Of a DNA stretch of 33,190 nucleotides, positions 14,565-22,381 are shown one piece after another. The notes under the pieces were generated by a model. The model had not been told where the DNA came from. It saw only the letters and a list, made by a program, of their open reading frames with translations, and did not search any database. The position numbers and the translations under genes were made by a program. Where the stretch lies: the NCBI GenBank assembly GCA_023457535.1, contig JAEWLN010000134.1:1-33190 (forward strand), given 5' to 3'. Each line of letters begins with the position of its first letter. Within the stretch, counting starts at the first letter, position 1. This DNA is from Bacteroidota bacterium (GTDB lineage: Bacteria; Bacteroidota; Bacteroidia; Flavobacteriales; Flavobacteriaceae).

Positions 14565-15220
14565 AAAAACAAATGTTCCTTTTATTGGCGTTGTTAGGCT
14601 ATGTGGCGGCCCGTGCCCAAGTTCCGTTTGAAAAACTCGATTCGCTGTCCGTCATTGTGTCGCAATGGCAAAAAATGACCGACGGAACAACGTACAAAGA
14701 CGCCAAAAACGCACTCCATTCGCTCAGTTTTCCCGAAGAAAATTTCAAGATCTGGTCATCGGACCGGTTGGCGTCGATGGCCGTTTACAAACAATCTGGC
14801 GATACCGATCTGCTTTGGCTCACGGAAAACATCGACTTGACCAAAGCTACGGGCATTTCGGTCAGTGAAAACCATTTTGGCGTCGCGTACATCAAAGTCG
14901 ATTTCCCCGAAGGCCATCTCCAAACGCAAATTTACGCCGATGGTGCGTTGCGGGAAACCATCAGCCCGTCCTATCTCGAGTTCTTCTGCCGATATGGCGC
15001 GCTCGATCCGAACAAAAAGTTCTATTTCGATTTGATGTTCGACATGGTCTACGCGATCTGCCACATGATGCGGTATGAAAAAGGCCTCACGAACCTCGAG
15101 GCGATGACAGCCGAACTCACCGATTTCCAAAACCTCCCACCCCAGGCATTCATCGCCAAACATCCCCAATCGTTGCTCGTGGCCCAGGCGCAGTCAAATT
15201 TGCGCGATGCGGGCAAATAG
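14561..15220 (+). CDS. Secreted protein, hypothetical
   Basis: 219 residues from ATG 14561, overlapping the preceding stop by 4 bp; MKKQMFLLLALLGYVAARA is a signal peptide. The start of the mature part, LDSLSVIVSQWQKMTDGTTYKDAKNAL, can be aligned with one gap to the N-terminus of the CGFWCQ paralogues (KSGMVLLVTNV...KGMTYKDWVNVL), but the rest, including the CGFWCQ motif, is absent. The remainder is a mixed fold (DFPEGHLQTQIYADGALRETI) ending in a helix-rich tail. No family recognised. It is coupled to the coiled-coil protein gene. Confidence 0.8.
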   Translation: MKKQMFLLLALLGYVAARAQVPFEKLDSLSVIVSQWQKMTDGTTYKDAKNALHSLSFPEENFKIWSSDRLASMAVYKQSGDTDLLWLTENIDLTKATGISVSENHFGVAYIKVDFPEGHLQTQIYADGALRETISPSYLEFFCRYGALDPNKKFYFDLMFDMVYAICHMMRYEKGLTNLEAMTAELTDFQNLPPQAFIAKHPQSLLVAQAQSNLRDAGK

Positions 15221-15289
15221 CAATTTTCCCAGAATCGTGTAAATTTTATCTGTCGTTTCGCAAAACCGCGACAAGCATGCGTGCGTAAA

Positions 15290-15309
15290 TTCGTATCAAC
15301 AAATACGAA
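15290..15309 (+). other. Inverted repeat in the leader of the DUF6799-like gene
   Basis: TTCGTAT and ATACGAA form a perfect 7-bp inverted repeat with loop CAACAA, ending 5 nt before the ATG at 15315. It would place the ribosome landing region beside or inside a stem, or could be an operator. Confidence 0.45.
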
Positions 15310-15314
15310 AGAAC

Positions 15315-15647
15315 ATGAAAACAAAAATGCTATTCATCGCGCTGCTGTGCGCGTTTGGCCTTTCCGGATCGGTTTACGGCCAGAAAATCAACAAAATCAA
15401 AGTGGAAACGCTCAAGGATTGCCTGATGAAACAGGACGGCAAAATGTACGTGCTCAAAGACGGCCAGCTTTCGCGCATGAAACAAAGCGTGGTTTTGGCC
15501 AATGGCATCAAAGTCAAGCGCAACGGCGTTTGCATTTTGCCGGATAAGTCGAAAATCCGAATGAAAGAAGGCCATTGCATCGACAATGCCGGGACATTGG
15601 CGGACTGCGCGCTGATGGAAAATCCAAAAACGCTGACCAGCAACTGA
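15315..15647 (+). CDS. Secreted DUF6799-like protein
   Basis: 110 residues from ATG 15315, signal peptide MKTKMLFIALLCAFGLSGSVYG. The body has the repetitive pattern CLMKQDGKMYVLKDGQLSRM / VVLANGIKVKRNGVCIL / SKIRMKEGHCIDNAG. These alternating short DG/NG-turn strands match what I remember of DUF6799, a small Bacteroidota domain of unknown function usually written as MxxDGKMxVxKDGKMxPM. Three cysteines are present in the mature part. It stands alone between a 94-bp gap and a third, partial copy of the 32-bp element downstream. Confidence 0.8.
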   Translation: MKTKMLFIALLCAFGLSGSVYGQKINKIKVETLKDCLMKQDGKMYVLKDGQLSRMKQSVVLANGIKVKRNGVCILPDKSKIRMKEGHCIDNAGTLADCALMENPKTLTSN

Positions 15648-15665
15648 TCCCGCAATTTGCGCTCA

Positions 15666-15721
15666 TTTTCTGTACAAAATGTTAAATTATTTTTGGCTGT
15701 TTGTCCGATGGCCTAGTTTTA
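15666..15721 (+). promoter_or_regulatory. Phosphatase promoter with a variant of the 32-bp element
   Basis: Bases 15666-15686 read TTTTCTGTACAAAATGTTAA plus A. They differ from the core of the two 32-bp elements only at three consecutive bases (AAA for TTT), but are inverted relative to the gene. Downstream are TTTG at 15692-15695, an 18-nt spacer and TAGTTTTA at 15714-15721, a good Bacteroidota -33/-7 pair ending 4 nt before the ATG at 15726. Confidence 0.55.
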
Positions 15722-15725
15722 TAAT

Positions 15726-16457
15726 ATGAACAGAACTTTGGTCATTGGCGATATCCACGGCGCGCTGATCGCACTCAGGCAAGTGTTGCAGCGCGCCGGG
15801 GTCGATCGCAGCGACAGCCTGATTTTCCTTGGCGATTACGCCGATGGGTGGAGCCAGACCCCGCAATTGCTCGATTTTTTGATCGAATTCCGCAAAACCC
15901 ACGACTGCATTTTCATGCGTGGCAATCACGACGATTTGCTCTGGCAATGGCTGGGCGGTGCACGGGATAACGTATTGTGGAACAAGCACGGCGGCAGCGT
16001 CACGATAGAAGCTTACGAATCTGTTGGGGCCGAAACGCGCGAAAAACACCGCGGATTTCTCGAATCGCTCCAGGACTACCACCTTGACGACGACAACCGT
16101 TTGTTTGTACACGCAGGATTCACGAGCCTTCACGGGGTGACGCTCGAACATTTTCCGCGCATGCTTTTTTGGGACCGCACGCTTTGGGAAACTGCCCTGG
16201 CGCTCGACCCCAATATGAAAACCGACGATTTATCCTATCCCCGGCGCATGTTGCTCTACAAAGAAATTTTCCTCGGGCACACACCTGTGACGCGCATTGG
16301 GCAAACCGTTCCGGTGCGTCGCGGCAACATTTGGAATCTCGATACGGGCGCAGCTTTTCACGGGCCGCTTACCATCATGGATGTGGACACCAAGGAGTTC
16401 TGGCAAAGCGATCCGCTGCCGGTGCTTTATCCGGAGGAAAACGGACGGAATTTATAA
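15726..16457 (+). CDS. PPP-type metallophosphoesterase (Ser/Thr protein phosphatase-like)
   Basis: 243 residues from ATG 15726, cytoplasmic (no signal). All metal-binding motifs of the calcineurin-like fold are present: GDIHG (D9, H11), LGDYADG (D37), RGNHDD (N67, H68), FVHAGF and LGHTPV. The length fits small bacterial PPP-family phosphatases that act on phosphoproteins or diadenosine polyphosphates; which one cannot be told from the sequence. The final part IWNLDTGAAFHGPLTIMDVD is typical of this group. It has its own promoter and is 41 bp upstream of the next gene, which also has its own -7 box. Confidence 0.92.
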   Translation: MNRTLVIGDIHGALIALRQVLQRAGVDRSDSLIFLGDYADGWSQTPQLLDFLIEFRKTHDCIFMRGNHDDLLWQWLGGARDNVLWNKHGGSVTIEAYESVGAETREKHRGFLESLQDYHLDDDNRLFVHAGFTSLHGVTLEHFPRMLFWDRTLWETALALDPNMKTDDLSYPRRMLLYKEIFLGHTPVTRIGQTVPVRRGNIWNLDTGAAFHGPLTIMDVDTKEFWQSDPLPVLYPEENGRNL

Positions 16458-16468
16458 TCAAAAGTGCT

Positions 16469-16476
16469 TATCTTTG
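16469..16476 (+). promoter_or_regulatory. Candidate -7 element (TATCTTTG)
   Basis: TATCTTTG followed by CACC is the classic flavobacterial -7 form and lies 22 bp before the ATG at 16499. No clear -33 TTG. Confidence 0.55.
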
Positions 16477-16498
16477 CACCCTAACCAAAACAATCGAT

Positions 16499-17035
16499 AT
16501 GATCAAAAAAATTCTGACGCTTGTCGTGCTGGCCGGCGTATTTACGGCAAACGCGCAAGCGTACAAAGGAAAAGGAGATGCAAAGGCACAGGTTGCTGCC
16601 AGCTTTCAGAGTGGCGGTACAGGCATTCACGGATCGGGTGATTTTGGACTCGGCGAAAACTTCTCGATGGGTTTTACACTCACTTATTTGCTGGATGCCG
16701 AAGGGGAAATCGGCTACGACTACAACAACCCGTTCTTTCCGGTCCTGACAGAGAACAACCCTGATTTTTACGAAAAATTCGACGCCAAGTTGCGGTTCAA
16801 TGCCAATTTGGGCAGCGTCATCGGATTGCCATCGTCAATGGATTTGTATCCGGGCCTGAACATCGGCATCCACAATTTTGGAACCCATGTAGGATTTCGT
16901 TACTTTTTTACCGACGGCTTTGGTGTGTTCTCAGAAGCGGGAATCCCAATCACGAAATATGAAGGGAACACTTACGGGAATGAGAATTACCACAACCAGT
17001 TTGTATTTAACCTTGGCGTGTCGTTCAACCTTTAA
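16499..17035 (+). CDS. Small outer-membrane beta-barrel protein (DUF6646-like)
   Basis: 178 residues from ATG 16499, signal peptide MIKKILTLVVLAGVFTANA. The mature start QAYKGKGDAKAQVAASFQSGGTG, followed by FGLGENFSMGFTLTYLL, has the alternating pattern of beta strands. The protein ends in a strand closing with Phe-Asn-Leu (FVFNLGVSFNL), typical of barrels handled by the BAM machinery. The opening KGKGD...GGTGI and the GLGEN block match what I recall of the DUF6646 family in Flavobacteriia; that name is from memory. Function unknown. A shared bidirectional terminator follows. Confidence 0.85.
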   Translation: MIKKILTLVVLAGVFTANAQAYKGKGDAKAQVAASFQSGGTGIHGSGDFGLGENFSMGFTLTYLLDAEGEIGYDYNNPFFPVLTENNPDFYEKFDAKLRFNANLGSVIGLPSSMDLYPGLNIGIHNFGTHVGFRYFFTDGFGVFSEAGIPITKYEGNTYGNENYHNQFVFNLGVSFNL

Positions 17036-17058
17036 ATACGGCCTGCTCCAGAATATAA

Positions 17059-17083
17059 AAAACCCGCTCCTAAGGCGGGTTTT
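17059..17083. terminator. Bidirectional rho-independent terminator
   Basis: AAAACCCGC and GCGGGTTTT form a 9-bp stem with a 7-nt loop. T runs flank it on both strands between two convergent genes (stops at 17035 and 17087). Confidence 0.9.
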
Positions 17084-17086
17084 ATT

Positions 17087-17473
17087 TTAGGGGTTCGGGA
17101 TCAAATCTGCCGTAAGCGATTGCGGTATTACGTGACACTCGTCGCGCACCACATGCACTGTCCCGGACACAAAGGGCTGATAACCGGCCTTTGACACCGT
17201 AACCACATAATTTCCCGGGCGCTCGTAAGCCCCTGAAAATGTATACGGCGCACCGATGGTTTCGAGTTCCTCTACATAACTGCCATCTTTCGCGGTGACT
17301 ATGATTCCGTCCTGAGAACTGATGGACTCCCCGTTAAGCAGCACCGTAACGTTCAGCGCGGCGCGCGCCTCTGTCGTACACGGATGATTGTGGTGGTCGT
17401 GGTTTTCGTCGTCACATGTGGTGGCCATCAGCAGCGGGGACAGGCAAAGCACAAAAAGCAATTTTTTCATCAT
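17087..17473 (-). CDS. His-rich putative lipoprotein with carboxypeptidase-regulatory-like domain
   Basis: 128 residues from ATG 17473 (second ATG at 17470). The hydrophobic N-terminus MMKKLLFVLCLSPLLMATTC leads to a Cys followed by acidic residues (CDDEN), compatible with a lipoprotein surface-export signal. A His/Asp cluster DENHDHHNHPC comes next, a possible metal-binding patch. Residues about 45-120 form a beta-sandwich like the carboxypeptidase regulatory domain (LNVTVLLNGESISSQDGIIVTAKDG, GAYERPGNYVVTVSKAGYQPFVSG). Probably a small metal-interacting or surface lipoprotein; no partner gene is apparent. Confidence 0.85.
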   Translation of the reverse strand: MMKKLLFVLCLSPLLMATTCDDENHDHHNHPCTTEARAALNVTVLLNGESISSQDGIIVTAKDGSYVEELETIGAPYTFSGAYERPGNYVVTVSKAGYQPFVSGTVHVVRDECHVIPQSLTADLIPNP

Positions 17474-17509
17474 CAGTAATTTAGCATACAATTTTACGAC
17501 TTTAAACAA

Positions 17510-17536
17510 AAAAACCGGCGTTTTAAACCGGTTTTT
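17510..17536 (-). terminator. Rho-independent terminator of the aldehyde dehydrogenase gene
   Basis: AAAAACCGG and CCGGTTTTT form a 9-bp stem with a 9-nt loop, with a T run after it on the minus strand. It is 66 nt downstream of the stop at 17602. Confidence 0.8.
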
Positions 17537-17601
17537 CTTTGGAAATATTTAAGCAATTTTTACAACTGCTTATGGGATTGATCCCTCTGCAAAAGGTTGC
17601 G

Positions 17602-19158
17602 TTACAAATCGAACTTGATGCCTTGCGCAAGTGGCAGATTGGTGGTGTAATTAATGGTATTGGTTTGTCTGCGCATGTAGATTTTCCACGCGTCCGAACC
17701 TGATTCGCGTCCGCCGCCGGTTTCTTTTTCACCGCCGAATGCACCGCCGATCTCAGCGCCCGAGGTACCGATGTTAACGTTGGCAATTCCGCAGTCTGAG
17801 CCTACTGCAGACAAAAATCTTTCTGCTTCGCGCAAATTGTTGGTCATGATCGCAGAGGATAATCCCTGCGCAACGCCGTTCTGGATCTCGATCGCGTTCT
17901 CCACATCGCCCGAATATTTAAGCAGGTACAACACAGGCGCAAACGTTTCGTGTTGCACAATTTTGAACGAATTGTCGGCCTCGGCGATGGCAGGCTTGAC
18001 ATAACAGCCGCTTTCGTAACCTTCGCCGGAAAGCACGCCGCCTTCTACGAGGATTTTACCACCTTCGGCCACAACTTGCTCCAATGCGTGTTTGTAGAGT
18101 TCCACGGCATGCGTATCGATCAGCGGGCCCACGTGGTTGTTCTGGTCGAGCGGATTCCCGATGCGCAGTTGCCCGTAAGCCCCGACGATCGCATCGCGTA
18201 CCTTGTCATAAATGCTTTCATGGATGATCAGGCGACGTGTGGACGTACAACGTTGTCCGGCCGTTCCTACTGCACCGAATACCGCGCCGATGACCGTCAT
18301 TTTAATGTCGGCGTCCGGTGTGACGATAATGGCGTTGTTGCCTCCGAGTTCGAGCAGCGATTTGCCCAAACGGCCTGCAACAGCCTGCGCGACGATTTTG
18401 CCCATTCGGGTCGATCCCGTAGCGGAAACCAGCGGAATGCGCGTATCGGCTGTCATGAGCTCACCGATTTTGTAATCGCCGTTGACAAGACATGAAATGC
18501 CTTCAGGCAGGTTGTTTTCTTTGAGCACCTCGGCAATGATGTTCTGGCACGCAATACCGCACAAAGGCGTTTTCTCTGACGGTTTCCAGATGCACACATC
18601 GCCTGAAATCCACGCCAGTGTAGTGTTCCATGACCAAACCGCTACCGGGAAATTGAACGCCGAGATGATCCCGACCACGCCCAGCGGGTGGTATTGCTCA
18701 TACATCCTGTGGCCCGGACGCTCCGAATGCATCGTGAGTCCGTGCAGCTGGCGCGAAAGCCCGACCGCAAAATCACAGATGTCGATCATTTCCTGAACCT
18801 CACCATACCCTTCCTGTAACGATTTGCCCATTTCGTATGAAACAAGCTTGCCGAGCGCTTCTTTGTGCTTGCGGAGTTTTTCACCAAACTGGCGTACGAT
18901 CTCACCGCGTTGTGGCGCCGGCATCAATCGGAACGTTTTGAAAGCTTCTGTAGCTGCCTGCATGGCTTTTTCATAATCTGCGGCAGTGGACATTTTAACG
19001 CGTCCGATGAGCTGTCCGTCTACAGGTGAATACGATTCCAGGATTTCGCCGGAGGCAAAATTGTCTTGTCCGGTAGAAGTACCTTCGTTGACGGCCTGGA
19101 TGCCGAGTTGGGCAAGCGCTTCGGTCATACCGAATTGTTGGGCTATGGTTGTGGTCAT
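17602..19158 (-). CDS. Aldehyde dehydrogenase, ALDH7 (aminoadipate-semialdehyde/piperidine-6-carboxylate) type
   Basis: 518 residues from ATG 19158, cytoplasmic. NAD(P)-dependent aldehyde dehydrogenase with catalytic Glu270 (LLELGGNNA) and Cys304 (GTAGQRCTSTRR), the family spacing of 34 residues. Rossmann elements IISAFNFPVAVWSWN and IPLVSATGSTRMG are present. GQRCTSTRRL, HETFAPVLYLLKY, VNIGTSGAEIGGAFGGEKETGGGRESGSDAWKIYMRRQTNTIN and the overall length point to the ALDH7 group. That group oxidises alpha-aminoadipate semialdehyde (in equilibrium with piperideine-6-carboxylate) in lysine breakdown; the bacterial enzyme is called AmaB. Substrate is inferred from subfamily resemblance. It is monocistronic with its own promoter and terminator. 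Confidence 0.93.
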   Translation of the reverse strand: MTTTIAQQFGMTEALAQLGIQAVNEGTSTGQDNFASGEILESYSPVDGQLIGRVKMSTAADYEKAMQAATEAFKTFRLMPAPQRGEIVRQFGEKLRKHKEALGKLVSYEMGKSLQEGYGEVQEMIDICDFAVGLSRQLHGLTMHSERPGHRMYEQYHPLGVVGIISAFNFPVAVWSWNTTLAWISGDVCIWKPSEKTPLCGIACQNIIAEVLKENNLPEGISCLVNGDYKIGELMTADTRIPLVSATGSTRMGKIVAQAVAGRLGKSLLELGGNNAIIVTPDADIKMTVIGAVFGAVGTAGQRCTSTRRLIIHESIYDKVRDAIVGAYGQLRIGNPLDQNNHVGPLIDTHAVELYKHALEQVVAEGGKILVEGGVLSGEGYESGCYVKPAIAEADNSFKIVQHETFAPVLYLLKYSGDVENAIEIQNGVAQGLSSAIMTNNLREAERFLSAVGSDCGIANVNIGTSGAEIGGAFGGEKETGGGRESGSDAWKIYMRRQTNTINYTTNLPLAQGIKFDL

Positions 19159-19192
19159 ATTGTGGTTTTTTGAATTATATCGTTTTCGGACG

Positions 19193-19222
19193 CAAAGTTA
19201 ATCGATAATTGACAATTGACAA
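19193..19222 (-). promoter_or_regulatory. Bacteroidota -33/-7 promoter of the aldehyde dehydrogenase gene
   Basis: On the minus strand TTG (19222-19220), exactly 19 nt, then TAACTTTG (19200-19193). This matches the TTG-N19-TAnnTTTG consensus in full and lies 34 nt before the ATG at 19158. The spacer contains two overlapping TTGTCAATTGTCAATT units. Confidence 0.75.
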
Positions 19223-19249
19223 GGATAATGGCCGGTTTGTTGACCGCTG

Positions 19250-19350
19250 CGTGAGGGGTTGCAGCGGCATCCTTTTGCCGCGGCGCAGCAAGGCAAAAGA
19301 TACAGCGAAAAACCCGACGGCGGCCCGTGGCTTTCTACAAAAAACCAAAC
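19250..19350. repeat. REP-like intergenic palindromic element
   Basis: A GC-rich non-coding stretch between two minus-strand genes. It holds the imperfect palindrome ATCCTTTTGCC (19269-19279) / GGCAAAAGAT (19292-19301). Around it are GTTGCAGCGG, TACAGCGAAAAACCCGACGG and CGGCCCGTGGCTTTC. I recall similar 'AGCGG-ATCCTTTT ... AAAAGATACAGCG-AAA-CCCGAC' sequences scattered between genes in Flavobacterium genomes. Only one copy is in this window, so the repeat status comes from memory, not from this sequence. Confidence 0.5.
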
Positions 19351-19377
19351 GCCGACCCGCCGGCACGCCCAAAAAAA

Positions 19378-19405
19378 AATCCCAAATACCGGAGCATTTG
19401 GGATT
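19378..19405 (-). terminator. Rho-independent terminator of the RCC1/propeller gene
   Basis: AATCCCAAAT and ATTTGGGATT form a perfect 10-bp stem with an 8-nt loop, followed on the minus strand by a run of nine T including the stem end. It lies 20 nt after the stop at 19426. Confidence 0.92.
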
Positions 19406-19425
19406 CTGAACGATACAATCGATGA

Positions 19426-21951
19426 TTATTGTTTGACAATTTTTTTGGTTTGCACCGACGTTCCCGTTTTGATTTTGATCACGTAAGTTCCTGCGGCAAG
19501 CCCCGACAAATCCAGGTCTGTTTGTGTAGACCCAACGTTTGCGGCCATGACCTCCTGGCCGAGCAGGTTGTAAATGCCGATGGCGTCGATTTTGTTTTCT
19601 GATGCAACGGTCAACATTGCGGTAACCGGGTTTGGAAACAATTTCAGTTCCGTGGCCGATGCGAATGCCGCTGTTTCGAGCGTGGTAGGACAATCGAGCA
19701 ATTGCATGTTTGAACTTGGCGAATTTGGGCCGAGTCCCATTTGTCCCTGCGGGCTCCAGCCGGCTGTAAATGCGTTGCCGTTGTCTTTGAGGAAGAATCC
19801 GTAACGGTCGCCGCCGCCTGCGTGGATCCAGTTGTTGGCAAATCCGATGCGCACCGGCGTTGGGCGGAAATTGCTGTCGCCTGTAGCCAGTTGGCCCAGT
19901 GCGTTATAGCCCCAGCCCCACAATGAACCGTCTGTGCGGATGGCAAACGTGGATCCGATGCCGTATTCGATTTTGGCCCAAAGGTTAGACGATCCGATTT
20001 GTGCTGGAGCCGGCACATTGGTCATAGTGCCCATTCCGAGCTGACCTTGTGTGTTAGCGCCCCATGCGAATAGCGTGCCGTCGGTTTTGATCGCGTAGCT
20101 GACACCCTGGTTGGCCTCTACGTATTTCCACGAAGCCGTCCCGATTTGTACCGGCGTATAAACCACTGTAGTGGAGGTGTTGTTGATTCCCACCGCGCCG
20201 TTGTTGTTCCATCCCCAGGCCCAAAGCGTATTGTTGGTTCTGATCGCCAGGGCGTGGCTGCCGCTGGTGCTGATCTCTTTGTAAGTGGCGGTGCCGAGTT
20301 GCGTAGGCACCGTGAAAGTATGGAAGTCGCCGAATCCGAGTACGCCGTCGCCCCAAACCCAGAGCGTGCCATCGGTTTTGATCGCCATGGAAACATTTTG
20401 GCCCACCGCGATCTTGGCCCAGTTGCTGGCCGTGCCCACCTGTGTGGGAACCATGGCGTCTGTCGTAGAATTGAGCCCCAGTTGCCCGCTTGCATTTTCG
20501 CCCCAGGCCCATAGTGTGCCGTCCGCTTTAAGCGCAAGGTTGTGGAAATTGGAGGCCGCAACCGCTACCCAGTTGTTGGCCGTTCCGATGCGCTGCGGCG
20601 TATTTTTGTTGCCCGTTACACCAAGCCCGAGTTGGTACGTGTCGTTGAGGCCCCAGCCCCAAAGCGATCCGTCGCCTTTGATCGCGATCGTGTGGTTGTC
20701 GCCATTGGACATTTTGACAAAGCACGGCGGCGGAACAGGCGTGTTGAAAAATCCACCAGAAACCCATTGGCTTTGCGCATTGCCGCAGTCTGAAGCGACC
20801 CAAAAATAATAGTCTGAATTTTCGTTCAGGCCGTTGACCGTCAAAGATGGCCCGTTCGTATAATACGTAGTACCGCCTAATGTTGGGGAATTGTTGATCA
20901 TTACGGCATATCCGCCTGGCGCCGGTGAAGCGGCCGTCCAGGTAAACGACGCCGAGGTGGCCGAGGTTGCAACTGCTGAAAGGTTGGATGGCGCGTTGCA
21001 GGTAGCCGTGGTCAGCGTCATTTTTACGAGTCCGTTTTCATAAGTTCCAACCCATATCGTATTGGAATTGATCACGTCCAGGCAGCTTGTATATTCAAAA
21101 CTCGCACCTGGCGTGGCCGGGAAATAATTTTGGCAATCGGTAAAGTTTTGCAAACCACCGCTGGCGCATTCGCGGGAATAGCTGATCCAGAGTTTTCCAT
21201 TCTGGTCGACATCCATGCCTCCCATCTGGCAGTCAAGCATGCAGGAGTTCTGGAAAAATGCGCTCGATACCACATCTTCATTGGTGTATTTCATAAAACC
21301 TCCGCCAAAAGACTCGACATACATATCGTTTCCTGTGATGCGGCGGATTTTGCTGGCTCCATCGCCCACAATCGAAAACGTACTGCCGCTGCGTTTGCAC
21401 AGTGCGCCTTCGCTCGTAAAATAAACGGTGTTGGCATTGTTGACCCCGACTGAATTGATCGCGTTGTTGATAATGTTGGAATTGGTCGTATTGTAAGTGG
21501 TCCAGCTCGTACCGTCGAATTTGACCAGGCCTTGCCAGGTAGCCATCCATACATTGTTTGAGCCATCTACGGCAATGTCGTTGATGGTATTGGTCGGGAT
21601 GCCGGAATTGTCCATGCGATAATGCGTCCAGTTGGTACCGTTGTACATGATCAGGCCGTTTTGGATGGTTGTGATCCATTTGCGGTTGAGTCCGTCGATT
21701 GCGATTTTTTGCAAGCCGCCGAGCTCAATGCCGGTATTCTCTGTCGTGTAATTGGTAAAGGCGGTGCCGTTGAAGCGAACCAGAGCACTGTAGGTAGCTA
21801 CCCACAAATTACCGCCTGTATCGACTTTGATGTCGTTGATGTTGTTGGACGCAATGGCAGAGTTCTGGACATTGTAAACCGTGTAATCGTACGATTGTGC
21901 GAAAACAGATGCCGTGCACAAAGTCAGCAGCAAAAAGTAAAGTTTTTTCAT
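19426..21951 (-). CDS. Large T9SS-sorted protein: two-component-type propeller, FN3, RCC1 repeats
   Basis: 841 residues from ATG 21951 (signal MKKLYFLLLTLCTASVFA). Residues about 25-200 hold ligand-propeller repeats like those of hybrid two-component sensors (NINDIKVDTGGNLWVATYSALVRF, TINDIAVDGSNNVWMATWQGLVKF). Residues about 318-405 are a fibronectin type III domain (CNAPSNLSAVATSATSASFTW). From about 414 to 740 come RCC1/BNR-like repeats (HTIAIKGDGSLWGWGLNDTYQLGLG and six or so more). Residues about 769-841 are a type A T9SS sorting domain (LKLFPNPVTAMLTV...GTYVIKIKT...KKIVKQ). It should be secreted or bound to the surface. Role unknown; adhesion or binding is a guess. Confidence 0.95.
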   Translation of the reverse strand: MKKLYFLLLTLCTASVFAQSYDYTVYNVQNSAIASNNINDIKVDTGGNLWVATYSALVRFNGTAFTNYTTENTGIELGGLQKIAIDGLNRKWITTIQNGLIMYNGTNWTHYRMDNSGIPTNTINDIAVDGSNNVWMATWQGLVKFDGTSWTTYNTTNSNIINNAINSVGVNNANTVYFTSEGALCKRSGSTFSIVGDGASKIRRITGNDMYVESFGGGFMKYTNEDVVSSAFFQNSCMLDCQMGGMDVDQNGKLWISYSRECASGGLQNFTDCQNYFPATPGASFEYTSCLDVINSNTIWVGTYENGLVKMTLTTATCNAPSNLSAVATSATSASFTWTAASPAPGGYAVMINNSPTLGGTTYYTNGPSLTVNGLNENSDYYFWVASDCGNAQSQWVSGGFFNTPVPPPCFVKMSNGDNHTIAIKGDGSLWGWGLNDTYQLGLGVTGNKNTPQRIGTANNWVAVAASNFHNLALKADGTLWAWGENASGQLGLNSTTDAMVPTQVGTASNWAKIAVGQNVSMAIKTDGTLWVWGDGVLGFGDFHTFTVPTQLGTATYKEISTSGSHALAIRTNNTLWAWGWNNNGAVGINNTSTTVVYTPVQIGTASWKYVEANQGVSYAIKTDGTLFAWGANTQGQLGMGTMTNVPAPAQIGSSNLWAKIEYGIGSTFAIRTDGSLWGWGYNALGQLATGDSNFRPTPVRIGFANNWIHAGGGDRYGFFLKDNGNAFTAGWSPQGQMGLGPNSPSSNMQLLDCPTTLETAAFASATELKLFPNPVTAMLTVASENKIDAIGIYNLLGQEVMAANVGSTQTDLDLSGLAAGTYVIKIKTGTSVQTKKIVKQ

Positions 21952-22016
21952 AAAATGGTTTTATACTATTGGGTTGATGGGCAAATTCGCGGGGAATCCA
22001 TCCGATTTTTGCCGGG

Positions 22017-22024
22017 CAAATGTA
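22017..22024 (-). promoter_or_regulatory. Candidate -7 element (TACATTTG) of the RCC1/propeller gene
   Basis: TACATTTG on the minus strand fits TAnnTTTG and is 65 nt upstream of the ATG at 21951. No convincing -33 at 19 nt. Confidence 0.45.
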
Positions 22025-22381
22025 TCGCTTTTTCTTACAGTTGTATCACATTTCGCAAATTTTTGCAAACAAGCGATGACGAGCTGGATACGTGTTTCCA
22101 AATCCGGAATTCAAATCACATTTTGGATGATTCCCTGGACATGAATACCGCATAGCAATCGTATGCCTTGCGCTGGGTTTGGGCACGTCGCCAGTGGAAG
22201 ATTTTTTGTGCGGATCGCACCGTTCTGATCAAATATTGCCCAAGAGCAATCGGGAGGGAAATGGATTTCATGGTTTGGATTTACGCTGCAATGATAGCGC
22301 AAAACAAAAAGCAGGCTGCGGCCAATGAACCAACGTATCGCATCAGGACACCAGCGTCGGGGCCAAACAAAAAAACGTTAG
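22025..22381. other. Intergenic region without a supportable gene
   Basis: About 360 bp between the start of the RCC1 protein gene and the end of the second LytTR regulator gene. Short open frames exist on both strands, but none has a signal, domain or good start. No clear terminator for the regulator gene is seen. A small inverted repeat (ATTGC/GCAAT near 22236-22250) is the only structure noticed. Confidence 0.5.

Noticed and set aside
22111..22302. 63-residue open frame in the intergenic region
   Set aside because: No signal, domain or promoter; composition not gene-like.
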